DNA of 13,043 nucleotides from Litorivicinus sp965656605 (GCA_965656605.1 CBFHLC010000056.1:1-13043); one strand, 5' to 3'. Counted from the first letter of the stretch, positions 6,229-13,043 are shown. Program-made: numbers and translations. Notes: generated by a model from the letters alone, not told the origin.

Positions 6229-8745
6229 ATGAGCGTAACCCCAATGATGCGCCAGTATCTGGCAATTAAATCCGAATTCCCTGATGTCCTCGTGTTTTAT
6301 CGCATGGGCGATTTTTACGAGTTGTTCTATGACGATGCAGCCAAAGCTGCGCGCCTGCTCGACATTACCCTGACCGCCCGCGGCCACAGCGGCGGCGAGC
6401 CCATTCCTATGGCAGGCATCCCGCATCACGCGGCCGAAGGCTATCTGGCGAAACTACTGGCCGCTGGCGAGTCGGTTGCAGTCTGCGAGCAAATTGGTGA
6501 TCCCGCTACCTCAAAAGGTCCGGTTGAGCGGAAAGTGACGCGGGTGCTAACCCCAGGAACGTTATCTGACGAAGCCCTGGTTCCATCAGATCGCACCGCC
6601 TGGTTGGTCTGCGTCTACCCCGATGGCGACGCCAGCGGATTGGCTGCGATGGACGTGGCCTCGGGTCGCTTTGAATGCATCCCCTGCCTGAACAGTAATC
6701 AGCTGGCCTGCGAGCTTGCGCGACTGAACCCAGCCGAGTTGCTTTACCCCGAGGGACGCGAAAATTGGCAAGGACATGAAATCCCTGGCTGGCACTTCGA
6801 TGCCACATCGGCGCAAGGGGTGTTGAGCAAGCACTTCGGCACGAAAGACCTAAGCGGGTTCGGTTTGCACGAGGGGGACCCGGGTATTCGTGCCGCGGGG
6901 GCCTTGATGCAATACGCACTGGATCGTCTGCGTGATGATATCCAGCACGTTGCGCGTATCACACGAGTGCATCTTGCGGACTTTTTGCAACTGGACCCCA
7001 GTGCCCGCCAAGATCTGGAGCTCACCCAAAACCTACGAGGCGGCAAGGACGGCACATTGATGTCGGTCTTGGATACTACGGTCAATCCCATGGGTACGCG
7101 TCGACTGGCCGCTTGGCTGCATCAGCCGCTGAGCGATATCCCGCGAATCGAGGCTCGTCAGTTAGCCATCGCCTCGCTGCAAACCGACATTGATCTGGAC
7201 GGTCTGCGCGAGGATTTAAAGCCGCAAGGCGACATGGAGCGAATCCTGTCCCGAGTCGCCCTACGATCGGCACGCCCGAAGGATTTAGGACGCTTGGGTA
7301 AAGCGTTATTAACCCTCCCCCAAGTTCATCAACGGCTGCACGGCAGTAGTGCACAGGCAATCCAAGAGCGGATTGAGGTGCTGACCCAGTTTTCTGAATT
7401 AGCCAACCTGCTATCCCGCGCGCTCAATGATGAGCTGCCCCACCGACTCAGCGATGGCGACGTTATCCGAGCTGGATTCAATCCGGATCTGGACGAGTTG
7501 CGCAGCCTATCCGCGGATGCCGGCGAGCAATTGGCCATCATTGAGCAGCGCGAGCGCGAAGAAACCGGACTGAACACCCTCAAGGTGGGCTACAACCGAG
7601 TCCACGGTTATTTCATCGAGCTGTCCAAATCCCAGTCAGACAAAGCGCCCGACCACTATATTCGTCGCCAAACACTGAAAAATGCTGAACGCTTCATCAC
7701 CCCTGAGTTGAAAACCTTTGAAGACAAAGCGGTGTCGGCCAAGAGTCGCGCACAACAGCTTGAAAAGGCTTTATTCGAAGGGCTGTTTGAGCCCTTGCTC
7801 AAGCAATTGGGCCCGCTTCAGATGGCCGCTCATCATCTAGCCGACTTAGATGCACTGGCCTGCTTGGCAGAGCGTGGATTGAACCTGCGATGGACCCTAC
7901 CCAAGCTGGTTGATCAACCCGGCATCCACATCAGCGGTGGCCGTCATCCGGTGGTCGAGGCTGCCGTCGGCGAGCGCTTTGTCGCCAATGATCTGGTGCT
8001 GGATCCCAGCCAAAGTTGCGCCGTGATTACCGGCCCTAATATGGGCGGTAAATCGACCTTTATGCGCCAAACCGCACTGATTGTATTGCTGGCACATCTG
8101 GGCTCTCCGGTTCCGGCTGCCGCCGCCACCCTAGGATTGTGCGACCAGATCTTAACTCGGGTCGGTAGCGCTGATGATCTGGCCGGCGGCCGCTCAACCT
8201 TCATGGTCGAGATGACCGAAACCGCCAACATCCTGAACAACGCCACCGGACAGTCGCTGGTGCTGATGGATGAAGTGGGTCGGGGAACCTCGACCTTTGA
8301 CGGACTGTCACTGGCCTGGTCAGCGTGTTTGGAGCTGGGACAGCGCAAAGCCCTGACCTTGTTTGCCACGCACTACTTCGAAATGACCACTCTGCCTGAT
8401 GAGATGCCCGGTATTCACAACCTGCATCTGAACGCGATTGAACACGGCGATGACATTGTGTTCATGCATCAGGTCAAGGCAGGGCCAGCCAGCCAATCCT
8501 ATGGCTTGCAGGTTGCCAAATTAGCCGGTGTACCGAGCAAGGTTATCAACGCCGCCAAACAAAAGCTGGTGTCGTTAGAGAACAGCGCAATCGTCGCTCA
8601 GCCACATCAATCGGATTTGTTTGCCACTACCCCGGCACCTATTCCGGCGTGGATCGACGAGCTGGCCGGCAAAAACCCTGATGAGATGACCCCTAAGCAG
8701 GCCTTGGATTATCTATATTACTTAATCGGACAAGCGAAGTCGTGA
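6229..8745 (+). CDS. mutS: DNA mismatch repair protein MutS
   Basis: MutS recognises base mismatches and small loops and, with ATP, recruits MutL. The 838-residue product aligns along all of E. coli MutS (853). The mismatch-recognition domain carries the Phe-x-Glu pair as F29-Y30-E31 in MGDFYELFYDD. Connector, lever and clamp domains follow. The ABC-type ATPase has Walker A GPNMGGKST at 602-610, Walker B LVLMDEVGRG with D681 and E682, and an ATHYFE switch. Near the C-terminus QSDLF (794-798) resembles a beta-clamp-binding motif, and MTPKQALDYLYYL matches the E. coli tetramer-forming helices. The start is placed by homology (TPMMRQYL aligns with E. coli TPMMQQYL); no Shine-Dalgarno is visible before it, so translation may be weak or coupled to the upstream gene. 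Confidence 0.98.
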   Translation: MSVTPMMRQYLAIKSEFPDVLVFYRMGDFYELFYDDAAKAARLLDITLTARGHSGGEPIPMAGIPHHAAEGYLAKLLAAGESVAVCEQIGDPATSKGPVERKVTRVLTPGTLSDEALVPSDRTAWLVCVYPDGDASGLAAMDVASGRFECIPCLNSNQLACELARLNPAELLYPEGRENWQGHEIPGWHFDATSAQGVLSKHFGTKDLSGFGLHEGDPGIRAAGALMQYALDRLRDDIQHVARITRVHLADFLQLDPSARQDLELTQNLRGGKDGTLMSVLDTTVNPMGTRRLAAWLHQPLSDIPRIEARQLAIASLQTDIDLDGLREDLKPQGDMERILSRVALRSARPKDLGRLGKALLTLPQVHQRLHGSSAQAIQERIEVLTQFSELANLLSRALNDELPHRLSDGDVIRAGFNPDLDELRSLSADAGEQLAIIEQREREETGLNTLKVGYNRVHGYFIELSKSQSDKAPDHYIRRQTLKNAERFITPELKTFEDKAVSAKSRAQQLEKALFEGLFEPLLKQLGPLQMAAHHLADLDALACLAERGLNLRWTLPKLVDQPGIHISGGRHPVVEAAVGERFVANDLVLDPSQSCAVITGPNMGGKSTFMRQTALIVLLAHLGSPVPAAAATLGLCDQILTRVGSADDLAGGRSTFMVEMTETANILNNATGQSLVLMDEVGRGTSTFDGLSLAWSACLELGQRKALTLFATHYFEMTTLPDEMPGIHNLHLNAIEHGDDIVFMHQVKAGPASQSYGLQVAKLAGVPSKVINAAKQKLVSLENSAIVAQPHQSDLFATTPAPIPAWIDELAGKNPDEMTPKQALDYLYYLIGQAKS

Positions 8746-8770
8746 CCCCCGCGTCACGCGCAGATACACT
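8742..8770 (+). promoter_or_regulatory. Candidate promoter for fdxA
   Basis: GTGACC (8742-8747), 17 bases, then TACACT (8765-8770) resembles a weak sigma70 promoter, with a start near 8777 and a leader of about 21 bases to fdxA. The -35 overlaps the mutS stop codon. A 6-base inverted repeat CGTGAC/GTCACG (8741-8746 and 8753-8758) covers the -35 region. No T-run follows, so it is not a classic terminator and could be an operator. Confidence 0.33.
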
Positions 8771-8797
8771 AGCGCGCAAATTTCTTGAGGACTTACC

Positions 8798-9121
8798 ATG
8801 ACCTTTGTTGTCACCGAAAATTGCATCAAATGTAAATTCACTGACTGCGTTGAAGTCTGCCCCGTCGATTGCTTCTACGAAGGCCCCAACTTTTTGGTCA
8901 TTAATCCCGACGAATGCATCGACTGCGCGTTGTGCGAGCCCGAGTGTCCTGCCGAGGCCATCTTGTCAGAGGACGAGCTGCCGACCGATCAAGAGCGTTA
9001 TATCGAGATCAATGCTGAGTTGGCGGAGGTATGGCCGAACATCGCAGAGCGTAAGGATGCCCCTGCAGATGCTGAAGACTGGAACGGAAAGACGCCCAAG
9101 CACGATCTGCTTGAGCGATAA
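8798..9121 (+). CDS. fdxA: Seven-iron ferredoxin FdxA ([3Fe-4S][4Fe-4S])
   Basis: This small acidic electron carrier of 107 residues is very close to Azotobacter vinelandii ferredoxin I. The cysteine pattern fits the 7Fe type: C9, C17 and C50 for the [3Fe-4S] cluster, and C21, C40, C43 and C46 for the [4Fe-4S] cluster. C12 and C25 are extra cysteines also present in the Azotobacter protein. The family tail ELAEVWPNI...DAEDWNGK is present. A GAGGA Shine-Dalgarno lies about 7 bases before the ATG. The gene follows mutS by 52 bases and may be read both from its own promoter and through mutS. It converges on rpoS with 10 bases between stops. The physiological partner is not known; roles in redox stress have been proposed for relatives. 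Confidence 0.97.
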   Translation: MTFVVTENCIKCKFTDCVEVCPVDCFYEGPNFLVINPDECIDCALCEPECPAEAILSEDELPTDQERYIEINAELAEVWPNIAERKDAPADAEDWNGKTPKHDLLER

Positions 9122-9197
9122 CGCCTGAGGATTAGGCCCGGAACACTTGCTCTGGGCTGAGTCCATGGCGCTCAAGCGTGACACGCAACCGCTTGAG
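9109..9197. repeat. Three mutually complementary segments at the fdxA/rpoS convergent ends
   Basis: GCTTGAGCG (9109-9117, end of fdxA) is the exact inverted complement of CGCTCAAGC (9169-9177, end of rpoS). CTCAAGCG (9171-9178) is in turn the inverted complement of CGCTTGAG (9190-9197), an 8-base stem with an 11-base loop. The middle segment can pair with either side. No T-run follows on either strand. Part of the similarity comes from Leu-Glu-Arg and Leu-Lys-Arg codons, so it may be coincidental. Confidence 0.35.
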
Positions 9198-10091
9198 TGC
9201 ATCAACCTGAATTTGACGTACGCGCTCACGCGTCAGACCAATCTCTCGACCGACATCTTCCAACGTAGCCGGCTGATAGCCGCGCAATCCAAAACGACGT
9301 GACACCACTTCGCGTTGCTTGTCCGACAGCTCGCCCAACCAACGATCCAAATTCTGGGTTAGGTCTTCGTTTTGTAGCAGCTCTGAGGGGTCTTGCTCAC
9401 TCGGATCAGCCACTGTGTCAACGACCGTACGCTCACTGTCGCTGCCCAAAGGCGCATCAATTGAGGTGACCCGCTCGTTTAGCTTGAGCATCTTGCGGAC
9501 GTCTTTGACATCGCAGGACAGCTCAGCCGCAATGTCCTCTGCGGTGGGTTCATGATCCAGCGTCTGAGCCAGTTTACGAGCAGTACGCAGGTAAACATTT
9601 AATTCTTTTACCACGTGGATCGGCAGACGGATGGTGCGAGTCTGATTCATCAGACCACGTTCAATCGACTGGCGGATCCACCAGGTGGCGTAGGTCGAGA
9701 AACGGAACCCGCGTTCGGGGTCGAATTTCTCGACCGCACGAATCAGGCCTAAGTTGCCCTCTTCCACCAGATCGAGCAATGACAAGCCGCGATTCAGATA
9801 ACGACGAGAGATTTTGACAACCAAGCGCAAATTCGATTCGATCATGCGGCGACGACCGGCATCGTCGCCCTTCTGTGCCAGTCGTGCAAAGTGAACTTCT
9901 TCTTCCGGCGTCAGCAAGGGTGAGAATCCAATCTCGCTGAGGTACATCTGAGTGGCGTCTAGAGAACGGGCGTCTTCCTTGGCTTCTACTTCATTGTCCA
10001 CATCCGGCCGGTCTACCTCAGGCGCGCCATCAACTGGCAACTCTAATTCGACCTCTTCGGATTTTTTAATTTTCTCTACAGTTTTCGCCAT
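9132..10091 (-). CDS. rpoS: Stationary-phase sigma factor RpoS
   Basis: RpoS directs RNA polymerase to stress and stationary-phase promoters. From the ATG at 10091 it has 319 residues. After an acidic, poorly conserved N-terminus come region 1.2 (DATQMYLSEIGFSPLL, 45-60), region 2 with SNLRLVVKISRRY (86-98) and FRFSTYATWWIRQSIERG (129-146), region 3, and region 4 ending in the helix-turn-helix ATLEDVGREIGLTRERVRQI (275-294). K162, E163 and V166 correspond to E. coli K173, E174 and V177, the element needed for RssB/ClpXP turnover. A GTG at 10097 could add two residues, but GAGG lies 8 bases before the ATG and only 2 before the GTG. A 228-base leader separates it from nlpD. The N-terminus is 11 residues shorter than in E. 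coli. Confidence 0.97.
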   Translation of the reverse strand: MAKTVEKIKKSEEVELELPVDGAPEVDRPDVDNEVEAKEDARSLDATQMYLSEIGFSPLLTPEEEVHFARLAQKGDDAGRRRMIESNLRLVVKISRRYLNRGLSLLDLVEEGNLGLIRAVEKFDPERGFRFSTYATWWIRQSIERGLMNQTRTIRLPIHVVKELNVYLRTARKLAQTLDHEPTAEDIAAELSCDVKDVRKMLKLNERVTSIDAPLGSDSERTVVDTVADPSEQDPSELLQNEDLTQNLDRWLGELSDKQREVVSRRFGLRGYQPATLEDVGREIGLTRERVRQIQVDALKRLRVTLERHGLSPEQVFRA

Positions 10092-10191
10092 GCTCACGAC
10101 CTCACAAACGGCTATCTGTCCGGTATCGGCAGTTAGTCACCGACCCTAAACCGAGGGTTTATTTCAGTCTGTGACCGAGGTCCAACCCAAG

Positions 10192-10219
10192 TGTCAGAAA
10201 ACTGACAAAATTTTGTCGG
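10192..10219. repeat. Overlapping palindromes in the rpoS leader
   Basis: TGTCAG, AAAA, CTGACA (10192-10207) is a perfect 6-base stem with a 4-base loop. It overlaps a perfect 14-base palindrome, GACAAAATTTTGTC (10204-10217). The shared segment can pair on either side, but not both at once. It could be an RNA switch or a pair of protein-binding sites. No T-run follows on the rpoS strand. Confidence 0.6.
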
Positions 10220-10257
10220 TAGCCCATGAATGACGAGCTGTCCAACCGACGTGAGGG

Positions 10258-10263
10258 ACTATA
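10258..10263 (-). promoter_or_regulatory. Weak candidate -10 box for rpoS
   Basis: TATAGT on the minus strand would start transcription near 10251 and give a leader of about 160 bases. The -35 position is poor by sequence and falls inside the TGGGTCA/TGACCCA inverted repeat, which suggests an activator or repressor site if the promoter is real. A promoter inside nlpD, as in E. coli, is an alternative. Confidence 0.27.
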
Positions 10264-10272
10264 TCTGTGGGA

Positions 10273-10294
10273 TGGGTCACAAAGTCATGACCCA
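10273..10294. repeat. 7-base inverted repeat upstream of rpoS
   Basis: TGGGTCA (10273-10279) and TGACCCA (10288-10294) are perfect inverted copies 8 bases apart, just after the nlpD stop as read on the rpoS strand. No T-run follows, so a terminator for nlpD is unlikely. The 22-base dyad has the size of an operator for a dimeric regulator. Confidence 0.5.
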
Positions 10295-10319
10295 AGGTCG
10301 GATCCTAGGACCCTGTACC

Positions 10320-11096
10320 TTAGCGGCTTGGCAAAACGCTAATGGGGTTGACGGGCTCGCCATCGCGACGGACTTCAAAATGCAGTTTAGGACGGTCTGT
10401 TCCCGTGGCGCCTAGGGTTGCGATGGTCTGGCCCGCGCTGACAGTTTGATTGACCTGAACGTTCAGTGTGTCGTTGTGCCCGTAGGCAGACAGCCACGTC
10501 TCGTTATGGCGAATCAATACCAAGTTGCCCAAGCCGACTAAACCATCCCCGGCGTACACCACTCGACCTGAGGCCGCTGCTTTGACCGGCTCACCCTGCT
10601 GACCGTCCAGGCGCACGCTGCGGCTAAAACGTTCTTTGGACGAGAATCCACCCAGGATCTTGCCGTCAACCGGCCACTGCCATTGTAGAGGTCCTGTCGC
10701 TACTGCTGCGGGTGCAACTGCAGACGGCTTGGACGGTGTGTCAGCCGGCTTAATCACCTTGGCCGGGGCACTAATGGGGCGCTTGGGCGGCGTAGCTTCT
10801 GCCAGAGTGAGGGACTGACCGGGACTTAGGGTTGCAAAGGGTGCGATACGGTTGGCCGCGGCTAGACCCTCGGGATCCAGATCGAACCGGAATGCGATGC
10901 CATACAAGGTGTCACCGGTTTGCACCGCATATCGAGTGCCTTTGGGAATGCCGCCCTCGACTGAGCCGGGAGTCATCCGTGCTGAGACTTCCACACGCTC
11001 AAGGTTTTTGGATTTATCCGAAAACGGCGCGCTATAGCTGGCACACCCCGATAGTACAACAACGGTTAAGCCCGTGAAAAACGATCGACCAGCCAT
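10320..11096 (-). CDS. nlpD: NlpD-type LysM/M23 lipoprotein, amidase activator
   Basis: This 258-residue envelope protein starts with a lipoprotein signal (lipobox LSGC, acylated Cys 18). A LysM peptidoglycan-binding domain follows (about 54-98, YAVQTGDTLYGIAFRF), then a Pro/Ala-rich linker and an M23/LytM domain (about 148-254). The LytM domain looks catalytically dead: the zinc His of HxxxD is S160, and the first His of HxH is K237. E. coli NlpD is degenerate in the same way and acts by activating the amidase AmiC during cell separation. The open frame extends upstream to 11177, but the ATG at 11096 has a strong GGAGG site and gives the signal peptide. It overlaps the end of popT by 31 bases. 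rpoS follows, the conserved gammaproteobacterial order. Confidence 0.95.
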   Translation of the reverse strand: MAGRSFFTGLTVVVLSGCASYSAPFSDKSKNLERVEVSARMTPGSVEGGIPKGTRYAVQTGDTLYGIAFRFDLDPEGLAAANRIAPFATLSPGQSLTLAEATPPKRPISAPAKVIKPADTPSKPSAVAPAAVATGPLQWQWPVDGKILGGFSSKERFSRSVRLDGQQGEPVKAAASGRVVYAGDGLVGLGNLVLIRHNETWLSAYGHNDTLNVQVNQTVSAGQTIATLGATGTDRPKLHFEVRRDGEPVNPISVLPSR

Positions 11097-11881
11097 AACA
11101 GCCCTCCTCCCAAGACAAATCCCAACACCGCTAACATGATATTCATGGTGTCCACCGCGGCGTACTGAAACGGCCACAGCTGCGTCGCCGACCCCAGCAT
11201 CAGGCCCGCTAAAAATAAGCGCAACGGCCCGGGATAGCGCTCAAACAGCCGCTTGAGTAACCGTGCCATCGTCACAAGCCCCAACACACCGCCTAGGGCA
11301 AAGGGCAGAATCACAGAAAAATCTAACGCGTGGATCGCCGAAAAAACAGGCTGATACAACCCAAAGATCAGCAACAAAAACGAGCCCGAAATCCCCGGCA
11401 AAATCATCGCCGACAACGCAATAAATCCACCTCCAGCAATACCCAAGGCGCTGGTAGGAAAATCGATTGAGAACACACCAATGCCCGCCGCCAGCAACAA
11501 ACCCAGCACGGCAAAAGGCCATTGCGAGCGAAGCTTTGCCCCGCGGATAACGATGGGCACAGCACACAACACCAGACCCGTAAACGCACTCCAGATTAAT
11601 GCGGGCGCACGGTCCAACGCTTGCAACACCAAGCCAGAGATCAACAACATCCCGCCTCCGATGCCCGCGACCAAAGGAATCGAGAAAGTCAGCTGAGCTG
11701 CTTTGATCACACCCGGCCAGCCCTGTTTGCGATAGATGCTGACTAGCTCAGGACCCACCAGTGCAATCAAACCCAGTAGACGATCGTAAATACCGGTGAT
11801 AAAGGCCATGGTGCCGCCAGATACGCCCGGTACCGCGTCGGCCGAGCCCATTAACAGCCCTTTCAAGAAGGTTTTAATCAT
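11066..11881 (-). CDS. popT: DUF368 membrane protein, PopT-type undecaprenyl-phosphate translocase
   Basis: This 271-residue, highly hydrophobic protein has about eight or more membrane segments. DUF368 is recognised by SADAVPGVSGGTMAFITGIY (13-32) and a second, related motif LPGISGS (161-167), consistent with an internal duplication. DUF368 proteins (PopT) were recently identified as transporters that return undecaprenyl phosphate, the lipid carrier for cell-wall synthesis, to the cytoplasmic face. I call the function from the family. The start is ATG 11881, overlapping the pcm TGA by 4 bases (ATGA). An in-frame TTG at 11902 is open, but it has no Shine-Dalgarno and adds a non-family extension. 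It lies between pcm and nlpD, a place where several gammaproteobacteria have no gene. Confidence 0.9.
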   Translation of the reverse strand: MIKTFLKGLLMGSADAVPGVSGGTMAFITGIYDRLLGLIALVGPELVSIYRKQGWPGVIKAAQLTFSIPLVAGIGGGMLLISGLVLQALDRAPALIWSAFTGLVLCAVPIVIRGAKLRSQWPFAVLGLLLAAGIGVFSIDFPTSALGIAGGGFIALSAMILPGISGSFLLLIFGLYQPVFSAIHALDFSVILPFALGGVLGLVTMARLLKRLFERYPGPLRLFLAGLMLGSATQLWPFQYAAVDTMNIMLAVLGFVLGGGLLWLVDRFSRA

Positions 11882-12528
11882 CCCTGCACACCCGGAAGGC
11901 AAGGAACAAAACTGGCAGGAGCCAGTTCTGTCTGAACGATACCCTCGTCGGTTTTATCGACACGGATCATGATTTGTCGATCGCCCAAATCCAGCGGCAT
12001 GATCAACACGCCGCCTACCGCCAGCTGATCCACCCATGTCTTGGGTACTTCGCTGGGAGAGGCTGCAGCAATAATTGCGTCAAACGGCCCGGCTTGCGGC
12101 CAGCCTTCGAATCCATCGCCCAGCAACAATCGATAGTTACGGTGCTCATCGTCGGCCAAGCGATGCGTGGCGATGGTTTGTAGCTCACGGACGCGCTCGA
12201 TGCTGTAAACCCGCGTGCACAAACGTGCCAGCAATGCCGTTTGATAACCCGAGCCGGTGCCGACCTCTAACACGTAACGCAAACGTTTACGGCCCTGCAG
12301 CATTTGAGTCAGCTGGTGCGCCACCACGCTGGGTCGAGACAGGGTTTGCTGGTGCCCAATCGGCAATGTGACGTCTTCATAAGCCCGAAACGCCAAGGCC
12401 GGCTCGATATAATGATGGCGTTTAACTTGCCAAAACGCCTGGGCTACGCGCTCATCACAACCCTGAGCTTGCAGCTGCAACACCATGCGGTGCCGTGCTT
12501 CGGTGTTGGCGTCGCGGCTCAACTGCAC
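11878..12528 (-). CDS. pcm: Protein-L-isoaspartate O-methyltransferase
   Basis: Pcm uses S-adenosylmethionine to methylate isoaspartyl residues in aged proteins and so starts their repair. The 216-residue product shows the PCMT substrate motif LPIGHQQTLSRPSVVA (55-70, with S64) and the SAM-binding motif I VLEVGTGSGYQTALL (86-100). A second motif, GPFDAIIAAASPSEVP, follows, then the GGVLIMPL strand. The start is GTG 12528, overlapping the surE stop by 10 bases, with GAGG 5 bases upstream inside surE. The N-terminal 14 residues before MVLQLQAQG are longer than in E. coli, so an ATG start 42 bases later is possible but has a poorer site. Pairing with surE is a widespread stress-survival arrangement. 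Confidence 0.95.
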   Translation of the reverse strand: MQLSRDANTEARHRMVLQLQAQGCDERVAQAFWQVKRHHYIEPALAFRAYEDVTLPIGHQQTLSRPSVVAHQLTQMLQGRKRLRYVLEVGTGSGYQTALLARLCTRVYSIERVRELQTIATHRLADDEHRNYRLLLGDGFEGWPQAGPFDAIIAAASPSEVPKTWVDQLAVGGVLIMPLDLGDRQIMIRVDKTDEGIVQTELAPASFVPCLPGVQG

Positions 12529-13043
12529 AGGCGCCTCAACTGCTCAATGACGGTGTGGCTGGTCATATCCGGCTGCACCGGGGTTAACGAGGCGTAACCG
12601 TGCTCGATTGCCCAAAAATCGGTACCTTCAGAGCGCTCCTGCGCCTCGCCTGCCAAGTTAATCCATAGCCGCTCTTTACCACGGGGATCCAACGCAGGTA
12701 TGGGGTCGCCCCCCATGCTGCGATGCCCCAGTCGGCTGGGCTTGATGCCTTTTATTTGGTCCAGCGGCATTCCTGGAACGTTCAAATTCATGACCATCCC
12801 CGAGGGCAGACCTTGCCAATTGCGCAACAACTGCAGGGCCAATTCAGCCGCGGATGACCAATACCATTGATCACTGCGCTCAATAGACACCGCCAATGAG
12901 GGTAGGCTTAGGTATCGCCCTTCCATAGCCGCGGCGACCGTGCCGGAATACAGGGTGTCATCGCCTAAATTGGGGCCGGCATTGATCCCGGACACCACCA
13001 AATCCGGTGCATGATCACGAAACATCCGCAAGCCTAGGTGCAC
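12519..13043 (-). CDS. surE: 5'/3'-nucleotidase SurE (N-terminal part outside window)
   Basis: SurE is a metal-dependent phosphatase acting on nucleoside monophosphates and other short substrates. The 174 visible residues cover the C-terminal two thirds of a protein that is about 250 long in E. coli. Landmarks are VVSGINAGPNLGDD (residues 16-29 as counted from the window edge), YSGTVAAAMEGR (32-43), LNVPGMPLDQIKG and a GTDFWAIEHGYASLTP strand near the end. The metal-binding N-terminal Asp pair lies outside. The frame is open to the last base; the GTG there is an internal valine codon, not the start. It heads the overlapping surE-pcm-popT-nlpD run. Confidence 0.95.
   Translation of the reverse strand: MHLGLRMFRDHAPDLVVSGINAGPNLGDDTLYSGTVAAAMEGRYLSLPSLAVSIERSDQWYWSSAAELALQLLRNWQGLPSGMVMNLNVPGMPLDQIKGIKPSRLGHRSMGGDPIPALDPRGKERLWINLAGEAQERSEGTDFWAIEHGYASLTPVQPDMTSHTVIEQLRRLCS

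Larger units (their letters stand above)
10092..10319 (-). promoter_or_regulatory. rpoS leader and upstream intergenic region
   Basis: This 228-base stretch holds no gene I can support. On the rpoS strand it contains, in order: a 7-base inverted repeat (10294-10273), a TATAGT box (10263-10258), overlapping palindromes (10219-10192), a weaker 5-base stem ACCCT/AGGGT (10159-10144), and the rpoS Shine-Dalgarno GAGG (10103-10100). Two leader segments, GACCTC (10182-10177) and CCTCAC (10256-10251), are exact complements of sequence covering the Shine-Dalgarno. In E. coli the main rpoS promoter lies inside nlpD and the long leader masks the ribosome site; similar control is plausible here but inferred. 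Confidence 0.5.

Noticed and set aside
8805..9128. Open frame of 107 codons overlapping fdxA in another frame
   Set aside because: It has the same length only because it shadows fdxA; the product is a Ser/Arg-rich string without motifs, while fdxA has the full cysteine pattern and a good ribosome site.
10144..10165. ACCCT/AGGGT stem followed by TTATTTC on the plus strand as a terminator
   Set aside because: The stem is short, the T-tract is interrupted, and it points opposite to rpoS, far from any plus-strand gene end.
11097..11177. 27-residue N-terminal extension of nlpD
   Set aside because: It would bury the lipoprotein signal, has no ribosome site and lies wholly within popT; the ATG at 11096 has GGAGG at good spacing.
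1..13043. Defence island, prophage, transposon or CRISPR array
   Set aside because: All the genes except one unrecognised gene are conserved core genes in familiar order, and I see no transposase, integrase, terminal repeat or regularly spaced repeat.

Overview
The window is a compact stretch of chromosomal housekeeping genes from a gammaproteobacterium. The proteins closely resemble their Pseudomonas, Azotobacter and E. coli counterparts. The order surE-pcm-popT-nlpD-rpoS / fdxA-mutS / pncC is the Pseudomonas-type arrangement, but recA is not in the window and there is no room for an rsmZ-type sRNA between rpoS and fdxA. I see no insertion sequence, phage gene, tRNA, rRNA or CRISPR array. 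Genus cannot be fixed from this sequence alone.

Left part (1-5127, minus strand): an aspS operon reading fmdB-like zinc-ribbon gene, aspS, yebC, ruvC, ruvA (ruvA cut by the window edge). The genes are 0-12 bases apart, and a consensus TATAAT box lies just upstream of the first. Before it sits a gene for a lipid-anchored M48 metalloprotease with a TPR-like tail, related to BepA.

Middle (5211-9121): pncC (NMN amidase) on the minus strand diverges from a plus-strand set: a 147-residue protein I do not recognise, mutS and fdxA. The two divergent -10 boxes lie so close that the promoters would overlap. PncC recycles the NMN made by NAD-dependent DNA ligase, so ruv, mutS and pncC all touch DNA repair, although they form separate transcription units.

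Right part (9132-13043, minus strand): surE (5' end outside the window), pcm, popT (DUF368), nlpD and rpoS. The first four overlap by 10, 4 and 31 bases. A 228-base leader then separates nlpD from rpoS. It holds several inverted repeats and segments complementary to the rpoS ribosome-binding site. rpoS and fdxA converge with only 10 bases between their stop codons.

No wholly new system was found. The points most worth a second look are the structured rpoS leader, the overlapping divergent promoters, the unrecognised gene ahead of mutS, and an AspRS that carries the two signature residues of the non-discriminating type.
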